Source of the DNA: Cryptoclostridium sp964637365
GTDB taxonomy: Bacteria > Bacillota > Dehalobacteriia > UBA7702
Reading direction: 5' to 3'
Assembly (NCBI GenBank): GCA_964637365.1
Contig: CAZWWH010000035.1
Location: 1 to 16,696, forward strand
Length of the DNA stretch: 16,696 bases
The notes beneath the pieces are model-generated. The model saw nothing but the letters and a program-made list of their open reading frames with translations, was not told the DNA's origin and did no database searches. Positions 1 to 6,191 of this stretch are shown here, piece after piece. The translations under genes and the position numbers were made by a program. Positions within the stretch are counted from its first letter, which is position 1. Each line of letters starts with the position of its first letter.

Positions 1-130
1 CGGTGGGTAAATCTATTTCTATCGCAAAAGAAAAGGTCAAGGCACAGATGAAGAAATATCTCTGCGCTTGACCGCTAATGAATATCGCCCTTGTATCTTT
101 GGATATGAGGGTATTTCTCTTATATGTTCT

Positions 131-747
131 CTAATGGAATTTCACAGAGATCAAAGAACGGCAGCCGTCAAAGGCCCGATAACCAATGAAGGTTACACCA
201 TGAGGAATCACGATTTCCTTTAAGTTCACACAGCCACAAAAGGCAGAATTCCCCAAGGATTTCACCCCATCGGGTAAAACAATGGATTCTACGGTTTCAC
301 ACCCTTGAAATGCACTGCCGCCAATGGCCGTGACAAGACGTGGGACATGAACGATAGACTCCTTCCCCGTGTATTTTACCAGGGTCCCCCGTTCTACCTG
401 GAAATCTTTTTTTCATCTGACAAAGGACATCAAAATATTCATTGGCGATTTTATCCTCAGGATCTGCCTCCAAAATGCGGGTGGTCATCTTTTCGGCATC
501 CACAAAATTTTCTTCGTCAAAATACTTTTTCAGCAACCAATGAAAACGCTGGATTTCTTCTTCCGTTGCCGGTGCGTTAGACTCGATCCCAGAATCTTTA
601 AACAACATCCTGCGCACTTTATTTTTAGGATACTTAATCCCACAATGTTCACAAATAAACATCGTGCTTCTTTGGGCAGCTACCAGATTACCGCCGCAAA
701 TTTCACAATGAACCCCAGCTATACGAATCCCCTCCAGACAGTTGCAT
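131..747 (-). pseudogene. zinc-ribbon / leucine-rich-repeat (BspA-type LRR_5) protein, frameshifted
   Basis: Read on the minus strand, one frame gives a zinc ribbon (HCEICGG, then CEHCGIKY), followed by a helical TPR-like stretch (RFHWLLKKYFDEENFVDAEK) and then loses sense. After removing one A from an A7 run (T7 at 407-413 on the plus strand) the frame continues as FQVERGTLVKYTG and three typical LRR_5 repeats (IGGSAFQGC, LGNSAFCGC, IGYRAFDGC) to a TAG at 131-133. The 5' end shows the same problem. An ATG at 745-747 has a GGAG site about 8 bases upstream, but joins the zinc-ribbon frame only if a G4 run (729-732) is shortened by one. The intact-frame ATG at 660-662 would start inside the zinc ribbon. 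Proteins of this layout are common in Clostridia; their function is unknown, probably protein binding. It is either a decayed gene, a slippage-controlled gene, or carries sequencing errors. Confidence 0.72.
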
Positions 748-964
748 GATATCTTTCTCCGTCATTTATCATACCATAATTTCGTAAAAAAAAAACAAAG
801 ATACTTTTGTATTAATAATATGCCATAACATGAACGGAATTGTAAAAATGATATCTCCATCATTGAGCAAGGCGGTAAATAGAGAAATATATCATGATAA
901 ACAGACGATAGGAGCAATACTAGAAAAATATTCAGGTATAAATACCCGTATTTTATATGCTCGA

Positions 965-993
965 TAGACTTTTGGGACTTGATATGGTATGAT
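965..993 (+). promoter_or_regulatory. probable sigma-A promoter of the small basic ORF
   Basis: TAGACT (965-970) and TATGAT (988-993) are separated by 17 bases, 26 bases upstream of the start codon at 1019. The -35 is imperfect (consensus TTGACA), the -10 is good. Confidence 0.45.
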
Positions 994-1018
994 TATGAAA
1001 AAATGAAAGGAGAAGCTT

Positions 1019-1249
1019 ATGAAGCAATATGTCCCCCTCAACAAACAATCCAAAAAAGCGCAAAAAGCCTATCACCAAAAGAAGCGTCTCATGTGGTCGA
1101 TCAATCCAGTGACCCGCAAACCGCAAAACTCAAAAGCCTATCATCGTAAGAGAACCTCCCGTCAATTTGATGACGACGCTGGAGGTTTTTTTCTACCTTT
1201 TTTCAAAATTATATTGCCAACGGTTTTCTCCTGTGTTATAATAAATTAA
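1019..1249 (+). CDS. small highly basic protein; ORF contains an intrinsic terminator before its stop (candidate ArfA/BrfA-like gene)
   Basis: The ATG at 1019 follows a strong ribosome site (AAAGGAG, 1007-1013). The first about 50 residues are rich in Lys/Arg/Gln/Tyr (NKQSKKAQKAYHQKKR, NPVTRKPQNSKAYHRKR) with no membrane segment. I recognise the NPVTRKPQNSKAYHRK type only as an uncharacterised small protein of Bacillota. Codons about 46-58 lie in a hairpin followed by T7, so most transcripts should end near codon 57 with no stop codon. The remaining 20 or so codons encode a hydrophobic tail and overlap the promoter of the next gene. Known precedent: ribosome-rescue factors ArfA (E. coli, 72 aa) and BrfA (B. 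subtilis) are made from such nonstop mRNAs, so they accumulate only when tmRNA is limiting. That this ORF has the same role is inference from architecture, size and charge, not from a sequence match. Alternative: an ordinary small protein whose stop has been lost. Confidence 0.62.
   Translation: MKQYVPLNKQSKKAQKAYHQKKRLMWSINPVTRKPQNSKAYHRKRTSRQFDDDAGGFFLPFFKIILPTVFSCVIIN
1153..1192 (+). terminator. intrinsic terminator inside the coding frame of the small basic ORF
   Basis: AACCTCC (1153-1159) pairs with GGAGGTT (1181-1187). An inner stem CGTCA (1160-1164) / TGACG (1171-1175) closes a 6-base loop, with a 5-base bulge at 1176-1180. A T7 run covers 1186-1192. The ORF that began at 1019 remains open through it to 1249. 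Confidence 0.75.
1214..1242 (+). promoter_or_regulatory. sigma-A promoter of the riboswitch-terC transcript
   Basis: TTGCCA (1214-1219) and a perfect TATAAT (1237-1242) with a 17-base spacer. It starts 31 bases upstream of the riboswitch P1 stem and lies inside the 3' end of the preceding ORF. Confidence 0.75.
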
Positions 1250-1272
1250 ACTCAGAATAAGACTCACTATTT

Positions 1273-1392
1273 AAGGGGAGTAGCTTATAAGTGATAACGC
1301 CAACAACCGATGATTCATTCATCTGGTGCTATCCTCCAACTTGGGAAGCGAGACCTTGATGTTTGTAGTTTTACAAACATCAAGGTCTTTTT
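1273..1392 (+). promoter_or_regulatory. yybP-ykoY manganese riboswitch with expression-platform terminator
   Basis: The conserved 5' segment AAGGGGAGTAGC (1273-1284) and 3' segment GCGAGACCTT (1348-1357) frame the aptamer. AAGG (1273-1276) pairs with CCTT (1354-1357) as P1, and GATGA/TCATC with flanking ACC/GGT forms an internal hairpin. The P1 3' strand is also the 5' arm of a 16-bp terminator stem (GACCTTGATGTTTGTA, 1352-1367, with 1372-1387) followed by T5 (1388-1392). Aptamer and terminator are therefore mutually exclusive. Known: this class binds Mn2+ and usually turns expression on. Here Mn2+ stabilising P1 would prevent termination and allow terC transcription, which fits an Mn efflux gene downstream. 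Confidence 0.85.
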
Positions 1393-1455
1393 GAATTCTT
1401 AACCCAAATTACGAAACAACGTAGTTATGGTACAATAAAATGTGAGGTGTTCATT

Positions 1456-2325
1456 TTGGAAAATAACGTCGTAATGAAAGAAAAGTTAAATCTGTGGCAG
1501 CCCTTGCGCAAAGTACTCCTATTCATAGGACTGGCGATGCTTTTTAATTTAGGGGTTCTGTTTTTCAAAGGCCACCAGGCTGGCCTAGAATTTTTAGGCG
1601 GCTATTTGATTGAGTTTAGTTTAAGTCTTGACAATCTTTTTGTTTTTATCTCGATTTTTACTGCTTTCAGTATTACCGAACATGCAGAACACCGAGTTTT
1701 AACCTACGGCATTATGGGCGCGGTGGTGTTGCGTCTGATTTTTATCTCCCTTGGTGTCCAGGTTGTTAATAACTTCCATTTCATTCTCTATATTTTCGGT
1801 GCAATTTTAATTATTAACGGCGTTAAAATGTTTTTTAAAAAAGAGCAGGAATACGATACGAAAAACAATAAAATGATGCGTTTTTTGCGAAAATTCGTTC
1901 CTATGACCGAAGAGATGGTGGGGGAAAAATTCTTTGTAAAAATCGACGGCAAAAAAATGATTACGCCGCTGTTTGCCGTATTAATGATTATTGAAGGCTC
2001 CGACATCCTCTTTGCCATTGATTCCATTCCCGCAGTATTTTCTGTAACCACTGATTTATTCATTGTATATACCTCTAATATTTTCGCTATTTTGGGATTA
2101 AGGCAGTTATATTTTGTACTACTTCACCTTCACGAACGGTTCCAATATGTACGTTACGGTGTTGCTACCATTCTCACATTTACCGGGGTGAAATTGGCGT
2201 TATTGATGTTCCATATCGAGATTTCCATTCCGGTCTCCATTGGCGTAATTTTTGGTATTTTGACATTAAGTATCATTCTTTCAATGGTTGTTTCTAAAAA
2301 GAAAGCAATGGCACGACCTGATTAA
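1456..2325 (+). CDS. TerC/Alx-family integral membrane protein, probable Mn2+ exporter (YkoY-type)
   Basis: A 289-residue polytopic membrane protein carrying the TerC signatures SLDNLFVFISIF, EGSDILFAIDSIPAVF and TSNIFAILGLRQLYF. The acidic residues in the membrane (SLDN, AIDS) are the family's presumed metal ligands. A cytoplasmic loop of about 45 residues (FKKEQEYDTKNN to KIDGKK) separates the two halves, and the C-terminus is basic (SKKKAMARPD). I chose the TTG at 1456 because GAGGTG (1444-1449) sits 6 bases upstream. The in-frame GTG at 1447 lies within that ribosome site, and an ATG at 1474 is a weaker alternative. Known: TerC/Alx/YkoY proteins export manganese, protecting against overload and metallating secreted enzymes. 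The Mn riboswitch directly upstream agrees with this role. Confidence 0.88.
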   Translation: MENNVVMKEKLNLWQPLRKVLLFIGLAMLFNLGVLFFKGHQAGLEFLGGYLIEFSLSLDNLFVFISIFTAFSITEHAEHRVLTYGIMGAVVLRLIFISLGVQVVNNFHFILYIFGAILIINGVKMFFKKEQEYDTKNNKMMRFLRKFVPMTEEMVGEKFFVKIDGKKMITPLFAVLMIIEGSDILFAIDSIPAVFSVTTDLFIVYTSNIFAILGLRQLYFVLLHLHERFQYVRYGVATILTFTGVKLALLMFHIEISIPVSIGVIFGILTLSIILSMVVSKKKAMARPD

Positions 2326-2352
2326 TTATTTTCAATACCGTAACGTTATTTT

Positions 2353-2383
2353 AATAGAAATTATTCTATTTATCTTCTATAAT
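2353..2383 (+). promoter_or_regulatory. probable promoter with overlapping dyad operator upstream of the desulforedoxin-like gene
   Basis: TATAAT at 2378-2383 has only a poor -35 (TAGAAA, 2355-2360). A perfect 7-bp dyad, AATAGAA (2353-2359) and TTCTATT (2364-2370), covers the -35 position. Its AT-rich AGAA-TTCT form recalls PerR-type boxes, so redox control is a reasonable inference, not shown. Confidence 0.4.
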
Positions 2384-2438
2384 AATATCAACAAGTGCTA
2401 CTGAAAGTTTAGAGATATAAATTTAGGAGGTAAATCAA

Positions 2439-2768
2439 ATGAAACTTGAACTCGTTAAAAACCACATTGAACTTACACCCCAAAACGCTGAAGAAGTCGC
2501 TAGCCTTGATCAGCTCTGGAAATTGATGTCTGACTGCGTTGGCAAAGAAAAGAAACTCGTTCCCATGGGCATCTATGTAGCAGAAGAAGGCAAACCTGCT
2601 ATGTTCCATATTGAAGGTCTCACCAGAACCAATGAAGCCCAAGATATTGAAGTTTTGGCTCCCTGCGACTGTGAAGTTTACTGCAAAATCTGCAACAAAC
2701 TCGTTGAAGTAAAAGCTGGTGAACGTATTCCCATTTGCTGCGGCAAAAGAATGGAAATCATCGACTAA
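2439..2768 (+). CDS. protein with C-terminal desulforedoxin-like Cys4 metal site
   Basis: 109 residues, with a strong ribosome site TAGGAGG (2425-2431) before ATG 2439. The last about 30 residues follow the desulforedoxin pattern: C82-K-I-C85, a hydrophobic EVKAGE turn, then adjacent C100-C101-G-K-R-M. That matches the CxxC...CCGxxM tetracysteine Fe site of desulforedoxin and of desulfoferrodoxin N-termini. Two further cysteines (C76, C78) precede it. The first about 70 residues (LVKNHIELTPQNAEEV) form an acidic domain I do not recognise; it lacks the His-rich superoxide reductase centre, so this is not a full desulfoferrodoxin. It is probably an electron-transfer or peroxide/superoxide-linked protein of anaerobes; zinc instead of iron is possible. 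It is a single-gene transcript ending at the strong terminator at 2800. Confidence 0.8.
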   Translation: MKLELVKNHIELTPQNAEEVASLDQLWKLMSDCVGKEKKLVPMGIYVAEEGKPAMFHIEGLTRTNEAQDIEVLAPCDCEVYCKICNKLVEVKAGERIPICCGKRMEIID

Positions 2769-2799
2769 TCAAGACTTCCGTTACATTCATCACCATAGA

Positions 2800-2833
2800 G
2801 GGCGTCCGCAAAATTTGCGGACGCCCCTTTTTA
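2800..2833 (+). terminator. strong intrinsic terminator after the desulforedoxin-like gene
   Basis: GGGCGTCCGCAAA (2800-2812) pairs perfectly with 2814-2826 and is followed by a T-rich run. Confidence 0.92.
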
Positions 2834-2902
2834 TAAAATCAATGATTAACAATGCGTCTGCAGTGCCATAATAATCCCATCAAATTATGAAAAGAGGATA
2901 CC

Positions 2903-4939
2903 ATGAATCAAACAACGCTTCTTTCATCGGAACCATACCACAACCGCCTACAGTATGAAAACTCCCCTTACCTTTTGCAGCACGCAGGAAATCCCGTAGA
3001 TTGGTATCCCTGGAATGAGGAAGCCTTTGCCAAAGCCCAAAAAGAGAATAAACCCATTTTTCTCAGCATCGGCTACTCCACCTGCCATTGGTGCCACGTC
3101 ATGGAGCGGGAATCCTTTGAGGATCAGGAGGTAGCGAGGCTTCTCAATAAAAACTTTGTATCCATCAAAGTGGACAGAGAGGAACGACCGGATATTGATA
3201 CCGTTTATATGTCGGTGTGTCAGAGTCTCACCGGCAGTGGTGGTTGGCCCTTGACCATTATAATGACTCCGAACCAAAAGCCCTTTTATGCAGGAACCTA
3301 TTTTCCCAAGCACAGCCAAAGAGGCAACCTAGGGCTGATGGAGCTGCTGCAAACTGTTGCTGATACTTGGATCCAAGAGCCGAAAAAGCTTCAAATCTTG
3401 GGGCAGCGTATCACTGCTACCTTACAGAAAAAATCAAGCCGGGAAAATGAAAACAGTGGTTTCATCAGGGAAGATTTGGAACAGGCAGTAACCTACTTTT
3501 CCCGCCGTTTTGATTCCTGCTGGGGCGGCTTTGGCGGCGCCCCCAAATTTCCTTCCCCTCATCAGCTGCTGTTTCTGATGGATTACGCCAACTACAACGA
3601 CGAAGGTTCTATATTGGCTATGGCAGAAAAAACCCTGGAAGCAATGGCTGCTGGGGGAATCCGTGACCATATCGGCGGCGGCTTTGCACGTTACTCCACC
3701 GATACAAAATGGCTGATTCCCCACTTTGAAAAAATGCTTTACGACAATGCTTTTTTGGCAATGGCGTACTTAAAGGCCTTTCAGCTTACAGAAAAGCAAC
3801 AGTATGCTACTGTAGCAGAGGAAATTTTCTCCTTTATAAAAAAAGACATGACCAATAAACAGGGCGGTTTCTACTCAGCCCTTGATGCAGATATCAATGG
3901 TGAAGAAGGAAAATTCTATATATTTTCTCCCCGCGAAATCATTGAGGTACTAGGTGAAACCGACGGACAAAGTTTTTGCCAGTGCTATAATATCACAGAC
4001 CAGGGAAATTTTGAGGGCGCAAGTGTGCCAAACCGTATTGGAAATCATGAGCCGCTGCCCCAAAATTTAGTTGCCATCAAAGAAGCCCTGTACCGCTATC
4101 GTAATTTACGCCATCGGCTCCATTGTGACGACAAAGCATTGACCGCCTGGAATGGAATGATGATTGCTGCATTGGCCGACGGCTACCGCATTTTAGGCAA
4201 AGATGAGTACCTACAGCAAGGAGAAAATGCATTTGCTTTCGCAGAACAACATTTAACCCATGATGATGGCACGTTAGCAGTACATTGGCGGAAAGGAAAA
4301 GCCACGGGCCAAGGCTTCCTTGATGATTATTGCTATATGGCTTATGCAGCGATAGCTCTATATCGTGCCACACTAAAGCTTAGCTATCTGGAAAAAGCCA
4401 GCAATCTCGCAGAAACCATCCTAAACCGTTTCTGGGATGAGTCCAATGGAGGTTGTTTCCTTTATGAAGAAACTGCTCAAGCCCTCATCCTGCGTCCCAA
4501 AGAATACTACGACGGCGCTTTGCCCTCTGGTAACTCCATATTTCTCAGCGTTCTGGCAGACCTATCGGCAATTACTGGCGAATATCACTGGATGGAGCCA
4601 GCCCAGAAGCAAGCCGCATTTTTAAAGCAGCAAATCTGTTCTTATCCTCAAATTTCCCCTATGGCGTTATCCGCTGCCATGACCTTGATTTATCCCAGTC
4701 GCCGCGCAGTTTTTGTCACAGAAAGCCCCAGGGAATGCAGCACGATTCTTGCCCAAAGCAGAACCATACGCCGACCCAACACGCACATCATCTGCAAACC
4801 GGAATGCACAGACTCGGCCCCCGAGTTTCTACAGAAGTATCAATGCATTCATGGGCAAACAACCTGTTACCTCTGTGACGGTTCTCAATGCAGCGCGCCT
4901 ACCAATGATATGGATGCAGTGTGGTCTCTCCTCCAATAA
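2903..4939 (+). CDS. DUF255 thioredoxin-fold / six-hairpin protein (YyaL, SPATA20 family)
   Basis: 678 residues, the usual length of this family. The N-terminal about 170 residues form the DUF255 thioredoxin-like domain with family hallmarks NRLQYENSPYLLQHAGNPVDW, the active-site-like motif STCHWCHVMERESF (C61 and C64), KVDREERPDID and GGWPLTIIMTP. The rest is an alpha/alpha six-hairpin (glycosidase/epimerase-like) domain with GGGFARYSTD, HFEKMLYDNA, YSALDAD, KALTAWNGMMI and the late GNS segment. Start ATG 2903 follows AAGAGGA. The cellular role of YyaL-type proteins is not established: a redox or carbohydrate-related function is proposed from the fold, and the mammalian homologue is linked to sperm. 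It is monocistronic, with its own terminator at 4944. No signal peptide, so it should be cytoplasmic. Confidence 0.93.
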   Translation: MNQTTLLSSEPYHNRLQYENSPYLLQHAGNPVDWYPWNEEAFAKAQKENKPIFLSIGYSTCHWCHVMERESFEDQEVARLLNKNFVSIKVDREERPDIDTVYMSVCQSLTGSGGWPLTIIMTPNQKPFYAGTYFPKHSQRGNLGLMELLQTVADTWIQEPKKLQILGQRITATLQKKSSRENENSGFIREDLEQAVTYFSRRFDSCWGGFGGAPKFPSPHQLLFLMDYANYNDEGSILAMAEKTLEAMAAGGIRDHIGGGFARYSTDTKWLIPHFEKMLYDNAFLAMAYLKAFQLTEKQQYATVAEEIFSFIKKDMTNKQGGFYSALDADINGEEGKFYIFSPREIIEVLGETDGQSFCQCYNITDQGNFEGASVPNRIGNHEPLPQNLVAIKEALYRYRNLRHRLHCDDKALTAWNGMMIAALADGYRILGKDEYLQQGENAFAFAEQHLTHDDGTLAVHWRKGKATGQGFLDDYCYMAYAAIALYRATLKLSYLEKASNLAETILNRFWDESNGGCFLYEETAQALILRPKEYYDGALPSGNSIFLSVLADLSAITGEYHWMEPAQKQAAFLKQQICSYPQISPMALSAAMTLIYPSRRAVFVTESPRECSTILAQSRTIRRPNTHIICKPECTDSAPEFLQKYQCIHGQTTCYLCDGSQCSAPTNDMDAVWSLLQ

Positions 4940-4943
4940 CCTC

Positions 4944-4968
4944 ACCGCCGCATATTGCGGCGGTTTTT
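4944..4968 (+). terminator. intrinsic terminator after the DUF255 gene
   Basis: ACCGCCGCA (4944-4952), loop TAT, TGCGGCGGT (4956-4964), then T's to 4968. It starts 5 bases after the stop codon. Confidence 0.92.
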
Positions 4969-4984
4969 CCTTTTATGATATAAT
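4955..4984 (+). promoter_or_regulatory. possible promoter of the MazG-type operon
   Basis: TATAAT at 4979-4984 is a perfect -10. The best -35 is TTGCGG (4955-4960) at an 18-base spacer, lying inside the preceding terminator stem, so the -35 is uncertain. Confidence 0.45.
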
Positions 4985-5015
4985 AAATGAAACGAATCAT
5001 TGGAGGGCCAAAGGT

Positions 5016-5363
5016 ATGGACAAAAATCTTTATCAAAAAATCGTCACCTTTCGTGATGAACGAGATTGGAAACAATTCCATAATCCCAAGGATTTGGCGA
5101 TTTCCATCGCATTAGAAGCCGCTGAGCTTTTGGAGATATTCCAATGGAGCGGGGAATCAACAGATGTTCCAGAAAAGCGCCAAGAACTAGCAGAAGAACT
5201 GGCTGACATCATGATTTACGGCGTGTTATTGGCCGATGTGACGGGGTTAGATCTGGAAAAAATCATAGAGAATAAACTTGTAAAAAATATCAAAAAATAC
5301 CCCGCAGACCAAGCCAGAGGCTGCAAAAAAAAATATACGGAGCTGAAACATGGGACACAATGA
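5016..5363 (+). CDS. MazG-type nucleotide pyrophosphohydrolase
   Basis: 115 residues starting at ATG 5016 after GGAGGGCCAAAGGT. The frame is open far upstream into the DUF255 gene, but similarity begins only here. It belongs to the all-alpha NTP pyrophosphatase superfamily (MazG / RS21-C6 dCTPase type). The Mg2+-binding motif ExxE(n)ExxD is seen as E34-A-A-E37 in IALEAAELLEIFQW and E61-L-A-D64 in EELADIMIYG. The family hydrolyses (d)NTPs to NMP plus pyrophosphate and is thought to clean non-canonical or excess dCTP-type nucleotides; the exact substrate here is unknown. Its last 14 bases overlap the start of the next gene, implying translational coupling with a winged-helix protein. Confidence 0.9.
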   Translation: MDKNLYQKIVTFRDERDWKQFHNPKDLAISIALEAAELLEIFQWSGESTDVPEKRQELAEELADIMIYGVLLADVTGLDLEKIIENKLVKNIKKYPADQARGCKKKYTELKHGTQ

Positions 5364-5583
5364 CCAAAACTACATTGATTTGCGTACAAAATATCAGAAG
5401 GACTTTCAAAATGCCCAAACATTCATTGAGACAAGAGAAGAAGTTTCTCGGGAGGATTTACAATCAAAGCTTCATATCAGTTATGAAAGGGCTCAGCATT
5501 TTCTTGATAAACTCACCGCAGAGGGCCTTTTAAAGCCCGCTCCTTTCCGCATGCCCCATAAAGTTCGAAAAAAGGATAATTAA
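5350..5583 (+). CDS. small FtsK-gamma-like winged-helix protein
   Basis: 77 residues; ATG at 5350 overlaps the end of the MazG gene, with CGGAGC about 8 bases upstream inside that gene. Residues about 32-65 (VSREDLQSKLHISYERAQHFLDKLTAEGLLKP) follow the pattern of the FtsK/SpoIIIE gamma domain: a first helix xLQxxLxIxYxRA, a recognition helix, then LxxEGLxxP. That domain binds DNA (KOPS in FtsK), so a stand-alone version is probably a small DNA-binding regulator. The tail is strongly basic (HKVRKKDN). No motor domain is present. The fixed partnership with a nucleotide pyrophosphatase suggests control of, or by, nucleotide state, but this is inference. Confidence 0.78.
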   Translation: MGHNDQNYIDLRTKYQKDFQNAQTFIETREEVSREDLQSKLHISYERAQHFLDKLTAEGLLKPAPFRMPHKVRKKDN

Positions 5584-5597
5584 TCGGAAAGTTTCAA

Positions 5598-5626
5598 TTG
5601 ACAAACACCAATATTGGCGGTATAAT
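5598..5626 (+). promoter_or_regulatory. consensus sigma-A promoter of tRNA-Lys
   Basis: TTGACA (5598-5603) and TATAAT (5621-5626) with a 17-base spacer: a perfect consensus, about 90 bases upstream of the tRNA. Confidence 0.85.
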
Positions 5627-5717
5627 AATCAGAGTGTTTAACATTGAAAAATCAGGGTAACGGATTTTAAAGTATTATTATACATAAGATAAAAAGTTTA
5701 AATAATAAATTTATTGC

Positions 5718-5793
5718 GCATCCTTAGCTCAGCTGGCAGAGCACCTGACTCTTAATCAGGGTGTCCAGGGTTCGAACCCCTGAGGGTGTACCA
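5718..5793 (+). tRNA. tRNA-Lys (anticodon CTT)
   Basis: Cloverleaf with acceptor GCATCCT / AGGGTGT (one terminal G.U and one internal U.G), D-arm TAGCTCAGC...GAGC, anticodon arm CCTGA-CTCTTAA-TCAGG giving CTT, T-arm CAGGG-TTCGAAC-CCCTG, discriminator A and an encoded CCA. It ends directly at an integration scar. Confidence 0.96.
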
Positions 5794-5796
5794 AGA

Positions 5797-5835
5797 AAAT
5801 CACCTGCTAAACATTAGCTTGGCAGGTGATTTTTG
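5797..5835 (+). terminator. intrinsic terminator after tRNA-Lys
   Basis: AAATCACCTGC (5797-5807) pairs with GCAGGTGATTT (5822-5832), followed by more T's. It directly follows the tRNA CCA end. Confidence 0.85.
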
Positions 5836-5880
5836 TTGTCTAAAAACGACCAATATTTTCTTGTGGTCTTGTTTGTGGTC

Positions 5881-6015
5881 TTATAGCATCACGGCCCCTA
5901 TTAAGGCATTCATGCGCAATGCGGTTTCCTGTTTCGTGCTGTCAAAAATATCGGCCTATAAGTCCATTGTGATTCTGATATTCGCGTGTCCCAGGAATAC
6001 GGAAACCTCTATCTA
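5881..6015 (-). pseudogene. tyrosine recombinase/integrase C-terminal remnant next to tRNA-Lys
   Basis: The minus strand reads EVSVFLGHANIRITMDL, an in-frame TAG, then ADIFDSTKQETALRMN and a TAA (plus-strand TTA at 5881). LGHxxIxxTMDxY is box II of phage/ICE tyrosine integrases (the His before the catalytic Tyr). The stop replaces what should be the catalytic Tyr codon: TAG, one base from TAC. Upstream of 6015 the frame hits a stop and the similarity ends, so only about 45 codons remain. It points toward the tRNA-Lys 3' end 88 bases away, the standard arrangement of an element integrated at that tRNA. Non-functional. Confidence 0.8.
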
Positions 6016-6045
6016 AACTATATAATTAATAATATAGGGCAAAAC

Positions 6046-6165
6046 TTCGACAGAAATAGCGAAAATTCTTGTATTTGATAATTATTTATAAGAATATATG
6101 TATAACTATGTCGTATAATGTCTATTCTGTAATTTTCTAGTACTTTTGTGTTGTAATATGTCTAT
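6046..6165 (+). promoter_or_regulatory. cluster of 0A-like half-sites upstream of the Spo0A-domain gene
   Basis: A perfect 0A box is present in inverted orientation, TTCGACA at 6046-6052 (TGTCGAA on the minus strand). ATGTC also recurs at 6108, 6118 and 6158, the last two extended to ATGTCTAT, spaced 10 and 40 bases apart and so on one helix face. A TATAAT lies at 6114-6119. Binding by the downstream gene product or by Spo0A is inference. Confidence 0.4.
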
Positions 6166-6191
6166 AAGTTGATTGATAGGAGGACTACAAC

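Noticed and set aside
3..71. Open frame at the left edge ending SIAKEKVKAQMKKYLCA
   Set aside because: Could be the 3' end of a gene entering from the left, but 22 codons without a recognisable motif are not enough to call it.
305..749. Two plus-strand ORFs of 91 and 126 codons
   Set aside because: Antisense shadows of the zinc-ribbon/LRR gene; no ribosome site and no family features.
4713..5015. N-terminal extension of the MazG frame into the DUF255 gene
   Set aside because: Chance open frame over the end of the DUF255 gene, terminator and promoter; family similarity and ribosome site support the start at 5016.
5786..6016. Plus-strand 76-codon ORF after tRNA-Lys
   Set aside because: Antisense to the integrase tail, and begins in the tRNA/terminator.
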